IMG/VR virus record: IMGVR_UViG_3300030085_004825 | Coordinates: 58,392-122,391 of that record | Reading direction: 5' to 3' (one strand) | From: a virus | Length of the DNA: 64,000 nt | In this document: one piece after another, positions 1-8,474 of the stretch | Position numbering within the stretch: the first letter of the stretch is position 1 | Layout of the letters: each line of letters begins with the position of its first letter | Program-made: the position numbers and the translations under genes | The notes under the pieces: generated by a model | Databases searched by the model: none | The model's input: only the letters and a program-made list of their open reading frames with translations | Told to the model about the DNA's origin: nothing

Positions 1-156
1 TTTACAACATATACAGGACCATTAACATCTACAGATTATGATTTTGGATTAACTATACCTTTATTTAAAGGTGGAGGAACATCTAAAAAGATATATACTA
101 CAAATAAAGGTAATATCCTTATTAATCCTAATGATACTGTTCTTATAGAACTCTAG
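1..156 (+). CDS. C-terminal fragment of a structural protein (partial)
   Basis: The window opens inside a reading frame whose last 51 codons end at a TAG at 154-156. The visible part is rich in Thr, Gly and Asn with beta-like character and ends in VLIEL. I do not recognise the family. Its position just upstream of the late promoter and the neck genes makes a virion or head protein likely, but that is inference from context. The start lies outside the window. Confidence 0.6.
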   Translation, partial: FTTYTGPLTSTDYDFGLTIPLFKGGGTSKKIYTTNKGNILINPNDTVLIEL

Positions 157-165
157 GTTTTTTTT

Positions 166-181
166 AATATTTATAACAAAA
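166..181 (+). promoter_or_regulatory. Late-type promoter motif AATATTTATAACAAAA
   Basis: This motif lies 8 nt before the ATG of the neck gene at 189. It is one of about eleven near-identical copies in the window, nearly all just upstream of structural genes, so it is probably the late promoter. It differs from the T4 late box TATAAATA as read on this strand. Confidence 0.6.
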
Positions 182-188
182 TACTAAC

Positions 189-1343
189 ATGGCAAATATA
201 CCTATATGGCCAGGATCAAGTAGTTTCTTCCCAGGAGCTACACCTTTTGGCTTTTATGATAATGATTCTCAATTCCAACAAGATACTGATAGATTTGCTA
301 AGTTTGCAGCTCAACGTTTAGGATATCCTCTTGTAGAAGTTGAATTGCAAGATTTAAATTTTTATACAGCATTTGAAGAAGCGATTACAACTTATGGGAA
401 TGAGTTATATGCTTATCAAGTAGCAGATAATTTATTGTCTTTTCAAGGTGCTTCTTCCTCTATTGGTCCTGCTAATGAAGAATTACCTCAAGAAAATTTT
501 TCTGAAATAGTACGTCTTTCTAATCAATATGGAACTGAAGCAGGAGTAGGTGGAACTGTAACATACCATAAAGGAATATTACCTCTAGAACCAGGAAAAC
601 AAACTTATGATTTAAATGAATGGGCTATAAGTGAATCAATTGAAGGTAGGATTGAAGTTAAACGAGTTTACTATGAAATTTCTCCTGCAATTATGAGATA
701 CTTTGACCCATATGCAGGCACAGGTGTAGGAATGCAACAAATGATGGATTCATTTGGTTGGGGGTCATTTTCTCCTGCTATCAATTTTATGTTAATGCCT
801 ATTAATTATGATATGCAAAAAATCCAAGCAATTGAATTTAATGATCAAATTAGAAAATCTCAATATACTTTTGAATTAGTAAATAACCAATTAAAAGTTT
901 TTCCAATTCCAATACAAAGAAGTATAAAAGCATTATGTTTTCAATATGTTAAATTAAATGATACAAACCAACCTTATTACGATAGAGATGGTAGAGAAAT
1001 TATAACCAACGCTTCTAACGTACCATATGAAAATCCTAACTATACACGCATTAACTCAGTTGGTAGGCAATGGATATTTGAGTATGGTTTAGCAATTGTA
1101 AAAGAAATTTTAGGATATGTTAGAGGAAAATATTCACAAATACCCATCCCTGGATCTGAAGTAACTCTAAACCAATCAGATTTAATTTCTGCTGCAACAG
1201 CTGAAAAAGGAGCATTAATAGAAAGATTAAGAGCATATTTTGAAACAACCTCTCGTAAAACATTACTTGAGAAAAAAGCAGCAGAAGGTGAAGCACAAAA
1301 TAAAACTTTAGGGCAAGCCCCTATGACAATTTTTATAGGATAA
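189..1343 (+). CDS. Neck / head-tail adaptor protein, gp13-like
   Basis: This 384-aa protein is probably the first neck component joining the portal to the tail. Residues about 40-70 (QRLGYPLVEVELQD, then NFYTAFEEAITTYGNEL) resemble the helical N-terminus of phage head-completion adaptors. A basic, helical C-terminus follows. Order supports the call: the next genes are a smaller neck-type protein and a gp15-like stabiliser, as in T4 13-14-15. T4 gp13 is shorter (309 aa). A late-type motif lies just upstream, and the stop is 1 nt before the next ATG, suggesting translational coupling. The structural role is fairly sure; the exact T4 equivalence is inferred. Confidence 0.6.
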   Translation: MANIPIWPGSSSFFPGATPFGFYDNDSQFQQDTDRFAKFAAQRLGYPLVEVELQDLNFYTAFEEAITTYGNELYAYQVADNLLSFQGASSSIGPANEELPQENFSEIVRLSNQYGTEAGVGGTVTYHKGILPLEPGKQTYDLNEWAISESIEGRIEVKRVYYEISPAIMRYFDPYAGTGVGMQQMMDSFGWGSFSPAINFMLMPINYDMQKIQAIEFNDQIRKSQYTFELVNNQLKVFPIPIQRSIKALCFQYVKLNDTNQPYYDRDGREIITNASNVPYENPNYTRINSVGRQWIFEYGLAIVKEILGYVRGKYSQIPIPGSEVTLNQSDLISAATAEKGALIERLRAYFETTSRKTLLEKKAAEGEAQNKTLGQAPMTIFIG

Positions 1344-1344
1344 T

Positions 1345-1854
1345 ATGGCACTATTTGGTACACAACGTGATGTTTCTTTAATAAAAAAAATAAACAGAGA
1401 GTTATTAGGAGATATAATAACTCAACAATGTGCTGTGTATAAACTAAATATTTCCGAAACTAAAGTAAACATATATGGTGAAGCATCAGGAGAAAAATAC
1501 TATCAAGATCCTGTATTATTTAATGTTTTAATTGAAAGAGGTGATCAAACTTATTCTACAGGAGATATGGGTGTTGATTATGGAAGAGAAATGGAGTTTA
1601 GGTTCTTTAGAGATGATTTAGTTGATGCTAGTGTAGTTATGGAACCTGGAGATATTATTATGTACTATGAAGCATATTTTGAAGTAGATAGTGTAGTAGA
1701 TAACCAACTATTTGTTGGTAAAGACCCAAGATATCCATATAATGAAAATCCACTAAACCCAGGACTAGAAAATTTTGGTGCTAATGAATCAATAATATGT
1801 AAAACTCATCATGTACCTGCTGATAAAGTACAAATTACTAGAGAAAGATTATAA
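1345..1854 (+). CDS. Neck protein, gp14-like
   Basis: A 169-aa protein starting 1 nt after the stop of the preceding neck gene and ending 3 nt before the gp15-like gene, so the three look co-translated. It begins with a short helix (LIKKINRELLGDII), followed by beta-rich sequence with Tyr- and Asp-rich turns such as YYEAYFEVDSVVDNQLFVG. The pattern fits a small head-completion/neck subunit. Assignment to gp14 rests mainly on gene order; it is shorter than T4 gp14 (256 aa). Confidence 0.5.
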   Translation: MALFGTQRDVSLIKKINRELLGDIITQQCAVYKLNISETKVNIYGEASGEKYYQDPVLFNVLIERGDQTYSTGDMGVDYGREMEFRFFRDDLVDASVVMEPGDIIMYYEAYFEVDSVVDNQLFVGKDPRYPYNENPLNPGLENFGANESIICKTHHVPADKVQITRERL

Positions 1855-1857
1855 AAT

Positions 1858-2760
1858 ATGCCCCAATCAAGAAAACCTAACCCCAAATCACAAAAAGAAA
1901 TATCTAATAACCAGATAGACCCTTATGTTTTTCCTGAAACAGGGCAAACTCTTGGGAATCCTAATACTCCCTTAGATTATAAACCATTCACTGATAAAAA
2001 TCAAAGTGGTTTAGATTTTAATAGATCTGAAAAATTATCTTTAAAAGGTGATAAAGTAAAAAAATTTTCAATAGGTTTACAAGATATAGATGAATCTATA
2101 ATGTATTATTTTAATAATGTAATACGTCCTTTTGTTTATCAAAACACAGACAGAATACCTGTACCTGTAATATATGGTTCCCCTGAAAAATGGAAATCAG
2201 TACAAAAAGATGGTTATTATAGAGATAAAAATGGAGCTATAATGTCTCCTTTAATAATGTTTAAAAGAGATACAATAGATAAAAATAGATCTTTAGCTAA
2301 TAAATTAGATGCCAATCACCCTCATGTATACACCACCCATAAATCAGTATACAATAAAAAAAATGCTTATTCTAATTTTAATGTTTTAAATAATCGTATA
2401 CCTACAGAACAATTTATAGTAAATGTTGTACCTGATTATGTTACTTTAACTTATTCATGTGTTGTACAAACTTATTATTTTGATCAACTAAATAAAATTT
2501 TAGAAGCTATTAATTATGCTTCAGATGCATATTGGGGTGACCCTGAACGTTTTAAATTTAAAGCTTCAATAGATAGTTATTCAACAACTGTAGAAGTTTC
2601 TGATAATACTGATAGAATTGTAAGAGGTAGTTTTTCTATAAAATTGTTTGGGTATATAGTTCCTGATAATATCCAAAAAGAATTAACAGCTATTAAAAAA
2701 TATAACAGTAAAAGTAAAATTGTAATAGGGATTGAGTCTGTTGATACTCTTCCTAAATAA
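1858..2760 (+). CDS. Tail sheath stabiliser / tail completion protein, gp15-like
   Basis: A 300-aa protein with the layout of T4 gp15, which caps the finished tail and joins it to the neck. After a polar N-terminus (about 1-70), the core has the family-type segments IPVPVIYGSPEKWKS, SPLIMFKR, PDYVTLTYSCVVQTYY, an aromatic turn ASDAYWGDPERFKF, and a closing strand with FSIKLFGYIVPD. In T4 the equivalent strands form the terminator ring. Position between neck genes and sheath genes agrees. Confidence 0.72.
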   Translation: MPQSRKPNPKSQKEISNNQIDPYVFPETGQTLGNPNTPLDYKPFTDKNQSGLDFNRSEKLSLKGDKVKKFSIGLQDIDESIMYYFNNVIRPFVYQNTDRIPVPVIYGSPEKWKSVQKDGYYRDKNGAIMSPLIMFKRDTIDKNRSLANKLDANHPHVYTTHKSVYNKKNAYSNFNVLNNRIPTEQFIVNVVPDYVTLTYSCVVQTYYFDQLNKILEAINYASDAYWGDPERFKFKASIDSYSTTVEVSDNTDRIVRGSFSIKLFGYIVPDNIQKELTAIKKYNSKSKIVIGIESVDTLPK

Positions 2761-2772
2761 TTTTTATAAATT

Positions 2773-3255
2773 ATGGCTGAACCTAGTAAACCTACTTTAT
2801 ATAATCATAGATTTAGAGCTAGCAAATTAGATAGTTTTGCTTTAAAAGATACTCCTATACCAACTGCATCTAAAGCCATATTTGCTGAAAGTGGAGATGG
2901 CAATTTTAGTGGTAATTTTACAGGTAATGGGTCAGGTTTAACTAACTTACAAAGACCTATTTCAAATTCTATTTCAACCCATTTTACAGCAAGCAATTTA
3001 AATGCAGGGTTTTATTTTAGAGTAGGTGGAAATGTGACTTGTTCTATTCAATCTTCTTCATTAGTAACTTGTGATGTAGGAAATGAATTTAAACTTTTTC
3101 AAACCTCATCAGCAGGGCAAACTTTAATTTTAACAGGTAGTGGTGTAACTTTAAATTCTAAAAATGGTAATATTAATCTTAATGGTCAATTTTCTTTAGC
3201 AACTTTAAAAAAAGTTGGAAACGATGAGTGGGATTTAACAGGAGATATAAAATAG
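2773..3255 (+). CDS. Small fibre-like structural protein
   Basis: A 160-aa protein. Residues about 35-60 contain GNFSGNFTGNGSGLTNLQ, a collar sequence often found before beta-structured fibre domains. The C-terminal half (about 100-160) follows the pattern VGNEFKLFQT, SGVTLNS, GQFSLATLKKVGNDEWDLTGD that closes many phage fibre and tail-appendage proteins. It sits between the tail completion and sheath genes. A minor tail or collar appendage is plausible; no enzymatic function is visible. Confidence 0.55.
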   Translation: MAEPSKPTLYNHRFRASKLDSFALKDTPIPTASKAIFAESGDGNFSGNFTGNGSGLTNLQRPISNSISTHFTASNLNAGFYFRVGGNVTCSIQSSSLVTCDVGNEFKLFQTSSAGQTLILTGSGVTLNSKNGNINLNGQFSLATLKKVGNDEWDLTGDIK

Positions 3256-3312
3256 AAAATTGGAATATCAAAAAATTTTACGTATTATAAAATAAACAAA
3301 TAAAAATAAATT

Positions 3313-3585
3313 ATGGCAATAGTTACAAATCAAAAAGAAAAAGTTTTTTTAACAGAGGAAGAACTTAAAACATTAAGAGATATTCAATCCCAAACTAAGG
3401 GAATAATTTTAGAATTAGGAGAAATCCAAGTAATGAAACTTCAATTAGAAACTAGAGAAAAAAATGCTAAATCTATTTTTGAACAAACTCTTAAAAAAGA
3501 AAATGATTTTACCCAACTCCTTTTAAAAACCTATGGTACTAGTGAATTAAACCCAGAAACTGGGGAAATTATTAAAAGTGTTTAA
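3313..3585 (+). CDS. Small helical protein upstream of tail sheath
   Basis: A 90-aa, highly charged protein that is helical almost throughout (residues about 12-75; heptad-like EEELKTLRDIQSQTKG, then KLQLETREKNAKSIFEQ) and ends in NPETGEIIKSV. It has no signal peptide or membrane segment. It immediately precedes the first sheath gene and its late-type motif. A tail assembly factor or short coiled-coil structural protein is possible, but I do not recognise a family. Confidence 0.55.
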   Translation: MAIVTNQKEKVFLTEEELKTLRDIQSQTKGIILELGEIQVMKLQLETREKNAKSIFEQTLKKENDFTQLLLKTYGTSELNPETGEIIKSV

Positions 3586-3592
3586 TTTAATT

Positions 3593-3607
3593 ATATTTAT
3601 AACAAAA
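3593..3607 (+). promoter_or_regulatory. Late-type promoter motif ATATTTATAACAAAA
   Basis: This copy of the recurrent late motif ends 14 nt before the ATG of the first sheath gene, and it immediately follows the stop of the preceding small gene. Confidence 0.6.
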
Positions 3608-3621
3608 CTTAATAAAATAAT

Positions 3622-5820
3622 ATGTCTGAAATTATTATTTCTCCTGGAGTAGACGTAACAGAAAATGATCAAACTTTTAATTTTCAACAACCTGCTCAAG
3701 CTGATGTTGCTATTATAGGCCCTACAGTAAGGGGAAAAATTAATATTCCTACTATAGTTACTTCATATGAAGATTATATACAAAAATATGGTGATGATTT
3801 TTTAAGTGGGAGTAGTAATTATAACTATTTTACTTCTTTAGCAACGTATAACTTTTTTCAGAATTTAGGAGATGCACCTGGATCAGTCTTAATAACTCGT
3901 GTTGTAAGTGGTAGTACAGTAACAGATTGGACTCCTGCTACATCTTCTAGAATAGAAACTTCTTTTACAGAAATACAAGCTTCAGCAAGTGTTCCTTTTA
4001 CACCATTTTTTCCATCATCATCATTTTTTATTTCCCAAGGTGCTTCTTCTGATAATCTTACAGGAACTTTTTCAATAAATGGTATAACTTTAGTTATTAC
4101 AGGTAGTGCTCATAATTCTTCTTATAGTGGAAACTTTACTAATACTTCTACTTTAATATATGTCCCTTCAGGTTCAAATGTTGCTAATACGGTAATCTCA
4201 GCTTCAGAACATTTAGCTGCTAGTAGTTCTTTACCAGCTTATAGTTCTTCTTTAGGAAATATATCATCCTCAGCAGACACAAATAATTTATTATTAACAT
4301 ATATTGGACAAAACTCTGCAGGTATAGGAAATAACCAAGTATTTACTTCAGGAAGTACTGCTAGTGGTAACATTACATATACTTTTTCAGGTGGTGTAAA
4401 TACAGAAGCATTTGTGCTAGAAACTATATCTGAGGGAGAAATAATGAATAGTGAGGGTCCTACAGGACCAGATGGTACTTTATTAAGTGGGTCTGAAAAT
4501 AATTACAGATACCAAATAACATCTCCAAATGTAGAAGATGGGACTTTTAATTTACTTATTAGAAAAGGTAATGATACTACAACTTTTCCTTCTGTATTAC
4601 ACACAATAGGTCCTATTTCATTAGATCCTAATTCTTCAAATTATATTGAAAAAGTAATAGGAAACCAAATTCATACTTTAACCCAAGATAGTACAACAAG
4701 TGAGTATTTCATTCAAACCACAGGCAATTACCCTAACAGATACCCTACTATTAGAGTTAAACAAGTAAATGCTACTACTGTAGATTATTTTAATAATGAT
4801 GGAACTGTAAAATCTGAATATACAAGTTCAATGCCTCTTACTCAAAGTGGGGTATTTGGAGGAGCTTTAGGAAATAATATACCAACAAATGCTGCTGGTA
4901 ACTATTATGAAAATATTACTGATTCAAACATTCAAGGTCTTTCTCCTAGTAACTATTCTGAATCTATTTCTTTATTATCTAATAAAGATGCTTATAGATA
5001 TAACACTATAATCACTCCTGGATTAATAGCTGATCCTAATTTTTACCCTAATAGTAATATTATTGTTTCTCAATTAATATCTATGGTAGAAAATAGAGGA
5101 GATTGTATGGCTATAATAGATATTTCTAAATACAATGAAAACACTGGCCAGATAATAGCTAATGCTCAAACTAGAAATACTTCATATGCTGCTACTTATT
5201 GGCCTTGGGTGCAAACACCTCTTCCTAATAATCTTTCTACTTTAGTATGGGCTCCTACATCTACTTTTATCCCTGGAGTATATGCCTTTAATGACTCAAA
5301 TGGTTACCCTTGGCTTGCCCCTGCAGGCATAAATAGAGGAATTATTAGTAATGCTACTCAAACTGAAAAAGTATTAACTCAAGGTATTAGAGATACATTA
5401 TATCAAAATAGAATTAATCCTGTGACTACTTTTATAACTCCTCAAGGGAATTCTATTGTTGTATTTGGACAAAAAACTTTACAAAAACGTAATACTTCTT
5501 TAACACGTATTAATGTAAGACGTTTGTTAATTAATTTAAAAAATTACATATCTCGGGTAGCAAATGAATTTGTTTTTGAACAAAATACCCCTGAAACTAG
5601 AGAAGATTTTCTTTCTCAAATTAATCCTTATTTATCTCTTGTCCAACAACAAGAAGGTTTAACAGCTTTTGAAGTAATAATGGATGAAACAAACAATACC
5701 CCAGAAATTATAGATAACAATAAATTAGTAGGTCAAATTTACATTCAACCTACACGAACAGCTGAATTTATTTTATTAGATTTTAATATCTTACCAACAG
5801 GAGCAGAATTTCCTAGTTAA
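3622..5820 (+). CDS. Tail sheath protein, gp18-like (paralog 1)
   Basis: A 732-aa contractile sheath subunit. The N-terminus (ISPGVDVTENDQTF, then AIIGPTVRGKINIPTIVTS) is the typical sheath start that exchanges strands with neighbours. A Ser/Thr-rich surface insert occupies about residues 110-260. The C-terminal core has YAATYWPWV, PGVYAFND, APAGINRG, VVFGQKTLQ, RINVRRLLINLKNYI and the closing QIYIQPTRTAEFI, which form the inner sheath layer. A second complete sheath gene follows 47 nt downstream. A late-type motif precedes it. Confidence 0.9.
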   Translation: MSEIIISPGVDVTENDQTFNFQQPAQADVAIIGPTVRGKINIPTIVTSYEDYIQKYGDDFLSGSSNYNYFTSLATYNFFQNLGDAPGSVLITRVVSGSTVTDWTPATSSRIETSFTEIQASASVPFTPFFPSSSFFISQGASSDNLTGTFSINGITLVITGSAHNSSYSGNFTNTSTLIYVPSGSNVANTVISASEHLAASSSLPAYSSSLGNISSSADTNNLLLTYIGQNSAGIGNNQVFTSGSTASGNITYTFSGGVNTEAFVLETISEGEIMNSEGPTGPDGTLLSGSENNYRYQITSPNVEDGTFNLLIRKGNDTTTFPSVLHTIGPISLDPNSSNYIEKVIGNQIHTLTQDSTTSEYFIQTTGNYPNRYPTIRVKQVNATTVDYFNNDGTVKSEYTSSMPLTQSGVFGGALGNNIPTNAAGNYYENITDSNIQGLSPSNYSESISLLSNKDAYRYNTIITPGLIADPNFYPNSNIIVSQLISMVENRGDCMAIIDISKYNENTGQIIANAQTRNTSYAATYWPWVQTPLPNNLSTLVWAPTSTFIPGVYAFNDSNGYPWLAPAGINRGIISNATQTEKVLTQGIRDTLYQNRINPVTTFITPQGNSIVVFGQKTLQKRNTSLTRINVRRLLINLKNYISRVANEFVFEQNTPETREDFLSQINPYLSLVQQQEGLTAFEVIMDETNNTPEIIDNNKLVGQIYIQPTRTAEFILLDFNILPTGAEFPS

Positions 5821-5844
5821 CTAGTAACTTTTAACAAAAAAACT

Positions 5845-5860
5845 AATATTTATAATAAAA
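5845..5860 (+). promoter_or_regulatory. Late-type promoter motif AATATTTATAATAAAA
   Basis: This copy ends 7 nt before the ATG of the second sheath gene and could give that paralog its own late transcript. Confidence 0.6.
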
Positions 5861-5867
5861 ATATAAA

Positions 5868-7841
5868 ATGGCAAATTTCACACCCTCACCAGGAGTAACC
5901 CTTAATGAACTAGACCAGACGTTTCTTACTAGCCAACCTATCCAAGCAGGTGCAGCTATTATAGGCCCTACAGTAAAAGGACCTAATGAATTACCTACTT
6001 TAGTAACCTCTTATTCAGAATATCAAACTACATTTGGAGATATTTTTATTAGTGGTGGTAATTCTCACTCATATTTAACATCTATAGCAGCTTATAATTA
6101 TTTTAATTATGGTGGTGAATCACTTTTAGTTACTCGAGTAACAAGTGGTTCTTTTTCTAGTGCTACATCAAATGTCCCCTCAGGTGCAGAATCTGGTATA
6201 TTATCTACAAATGCAGATGCTTTATTATCTTCATTTACTAGCGTAAGTGCCTCAGCAGGTACATATACTAGTTTAGGAACCACAGGTAGTATATCAGGTA
6301 CAGGAGCAGTATTATCTGTTACTTTAGATACTACTTCTTCGATAAGTTCAGTTACTGTAACCTCAGGAGGATCAGGATATGCAATTGGAGAAACTTTATC
6401 AGTAACAGGAAGTTTAATTACAGGAGGAGTAACAGATTTAATATTTACTTTAAATGCTGGTGATATTGTTAACCAAAATGTATTTACTTTAGAAACAATA
6501 AGTGAAGGTGTTATTATGAACAATGGAACCCTAGAAACAGGAGGCACACTATCTTCAGGATCAAAAGATAATATAAGATGGGAAGTTACTCAAGTAAATA
6601 CTGGGTCTGGTAATTTTAATTTAATTGTAAGAAGGGGGGATGATAATACTACTAACAAAGTTATTCTTGAATCATATAATGGAATTAATTTAGATCCTGA
6701 ATCTCCAAGATTTATTTCTAAAATAATAGGAGACCAGAAATTAGCCTATAATGCTACAACTAACCAAATGGAGACAACAGGTAACTACCCTAACAGGTCC
6801 CGATTTGTTCGTGTAAAAAGTGTAAATTCTTTAACCCCCAATTATCTAAACTCCCTTGGAGAAATTTCAGATTCTTCTTTTACTAGTAAGTTACCTTTAG
6901 TAGGTAGTGGATCTTTTGCTAATGGTGTAGGTGATGTAAATACTACAATAAATTTATATGATGCTATAAACACTAATACTCAAGGATTAGCAGGTAGTGA
7001 TTATGATAACATGATAAACTTACATGGAAATCGTGAAGCTTACCAATTTAATCTTTTATTTACTCCTGGATTATTAAATGATACTCATCCAACCCAAATA
7101 ACAAACATTATTTCTAAAACTCAAGAAAGGGGAGATAATATGTTTGTTTTAGATTTAACAAAATATGACGGTAATTTAGCTGATGCTATAGGAGAAGCCC
7201 AAGGAAAAGATACTTCATATGCTGCTACTTATTGGCCATGGGTTCGTATAATTGACCCCACAACTGGAAAACATATATGGTCACCAGCTTCAACTTTAAT
7301 TCCTGGTGTATATGCATTTAATGATAAAGTAGCTGCCCCATGGTTTGCCCCAGCAGGTATAAACAGAGGAGGATTATCTAGTGTTCTACAAGCTAAATTT
7401 AAATTAACTCAAGGTAACAAAAATGACTTGTATGAAAATAACATTAACCCAATTGCTACATTCCCTAAACAAGGAGTAGTTGTATTTGGACAAAAAACAC
7501 TTCAAAAACAAGCATCCGCTTTAGATAGAGTTAATGTGCGACGTTTAATGATTGAATTAAAAAATTATATCCGTCAAATAGCAGACACAGTAGTATTTGA
7601 ACAAAATACTTTAGAAACTAGAGGATCTTTTCTTTCTAGAGTAAATCCATATTTAGATGGTATCCAACAAAAACAAGGACTACATGCTTATAAAGTAGTA
7701 ATGGATGAAACAAATAATGGCCCTGCTGTTATTGATCAAAACCAATTAGTAGGTCAAATTTACATTCAACCTACACGAACAGCTGAATTCATTTCTTTAG
7801 ATTTTATTTTATTACCAACAGGAGCAGAATTCCCAGCATAA
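5868..7841 (+). CDS. Tail sheath protein, gp18-like (paralog 2)
   Basis: A 657-aa paralog of the preceding sheath protein, complete at both ends. It shares the N-terminal SPGVTLNELDQTF and AAIIGPTVKGPNELPTLVTS and the full C-terminal core (YAATYWPWV, PGVYAFND, VVFGQKTLQ, NVRRLMIELKNYI, TRTAEFISLDF). The middle insert (about 105-210) differs from paralog 1, being Gly/Ser/Thr-rich. A 46-nt stretch at 7744-7789 is identical to 5723-5768. Both copies probably reach the virion, or one may be conditional; sequence alone cannot say. Confidence 0.9.
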   Translation: MANFTPSPGVTLNELDQTFLTSQPIQAGAAIIGPTVKGPNELPTLVTSYSEYQTTFGDIFISGGNSHSYLTSIAAYNYFNYGGESLLVTRVTSGSFSSATSNVPSGAESGILSTNADALLSSFTSVSASAGTYTSLGTTGSISGTGAVLSVTLDTTSSISSVTVTSGGSGYAIGETLSVTGSLITGGVTDLIFTLNAGDIVNQNVFTLETISEGVIMNNGTLETGGTLSSGSKDNIRWEVTQVNTGSGNFNLIVRRGDDNTTNKVILESYNGINLDPESPRFISKIIGDQKLAYNATTNQMETTGNYPNRSRFVRVKSVNSLTPNYLNSLGEISDSSFTSKLPLVGSGSFANGVGDVNTTINLYDAINTNTQGLAGSDYDNMINLHGNREAYQFNLLFTPGLLNDTHPTQITNIISKTQERGDNMFVLDLTKYDGNLADAIGEAQGKDTSYAATYWPWVRIIDPTTGKHIWSPASTLIPGVYAFNDKVAAPWFAPAGINRGGLSSVLQAKFKLTQGNKNDLYENNINPIATFPKQGVVVFGQKTLQKQASALDRVNVRRLMIELKNYIRQIADTVVFEQNTLETRGSFLSRVNPYLDGIQQKQGLHAYKVVMDETNNGPAVIDQNQLVGQIYIQPTRTAEFISLDFILLPTGAEFPA

Positions 7842-7855
7842 AAAAATAAAAAAAT

Positions 7856-7871
7856 AATATTTATAATTAGA
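7856..7871 (+). promoter_or_regulatory. Late-type promoter motif AATATTTATAATTAGA
   Basis: A slightly diverged copy of the late motif, ending 18 nt before the tail tube ATG. Confidence 0.55.
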
Positions 7872-7889
7872 ACATAAAACTAACCCAAA

Positions 7890-8381
7890 ATGCCCATTTT
7901 AGATAATAACCAAATATTTTATACAACGTTTGAACCTAAACAAACAAATCGTTTTTATTTAAGTTTAATACCTGGTATTCCTGCTTACTTAGTAAAAGGA
8001 GTAGGTGCCATATCTCTTACACAAAACGCTGTAGCACTTAACCATATTAACCTACAACGTTATGTAAAAGGTAAAACTATTTGGAATACTATTTCATTTA
8101 CTCTATATGATGCTATTACACCTTCAGGAGCTCAATCAGTAATGGAATGGGTTCGTTTAGGGCATGAATCAGTAACAGGTAGAGATGGTTATTCAGATTT
8201 TTATAAAAAAGATCTTACTTTTAACGTAGTAGGACCTGTAGGTGATTATGTTTCTGAATGGGTAATAAAAGGGGCTCAAATCACAGAAACTAGTTTTGGT
8301 GATTATAGTTGGGATGATGATGGAACTCCTGTAAATATAAACGTAACAGTTCAACCTGATTATTGTATATTAAATTACTAA
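7890..8381 (+). CDS. Tail tube protein, gp19-like
   Basis: A 163-aa protein directly after the sheath genes, matching T4 gp19 in length (163 aa). It forms the inner tail tube. Typical features are the N-terminal FEPKQTNRFYLSLI, the central GKTIWNTISFTLYD, and the C-terminal ITETSFGDYSWDDDGTPVNINVTV, a pattern common to Hcp/gp19-fold tube proteins. A late motif lies upstream and a strong terminator follows at 8401-8430, closing the neck-to-tube block. Confidence 0.88.
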   Translation: MPILDNNQIFYTTFEPKQTNRFYLSLIPGIPAYLVKGVGAISLTQNAVALNHINLQRYVKGKTIWNTISFTLYDAITPSGAQSVMEWVRLGHESVTGRDGYSDFYKKDLTFNVVGPVGDYVSEWVIKGAQITETSFGDYSWDDDGTPVNINVTVQPDYCILNY

Positions 8382-8400
8382 AAATTAAAAATTATTTTTA

Positions 8401-8430
8401 AAAGCTCCACTTATGTGGGGCTTTTTTTTT
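8401..8430 (+). terminator. Rho-independent terminator after tail tube gene
   Basis: The stem AAAGCTCCAC (8401-8410) pairs with GTGGGGCTTT (8415-8424) across a TTAT loop, with one G-U pair, and is followed by a run of ten T. It separates the tail block from the T9SS protein gene. Confidence 0.85.
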
Positions 8431-8459
8431 GGAATCTAAAGAAAAAATTTGTATATTTA
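8428..8459 (+). promoter_or_regulatory. Bacteroidota-type promoter TTTG-N20-TATATTTA
   Basis: TTTG (8428-8431) and TATATTTA (8452-8459) are 20 nt apart, matching the known Bacteroidota -33/-7 layout (TTTG and TAnnTTTG). The same spacing recurs at nine other gene starts here. It lies just after the terminator and 15 nt before the ATG at 8475, so this gene is expressed independently of the late tail genes. Confidence 0.65.
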
Positions 8460-8474
8460 AGAAAATTAAAGGTT

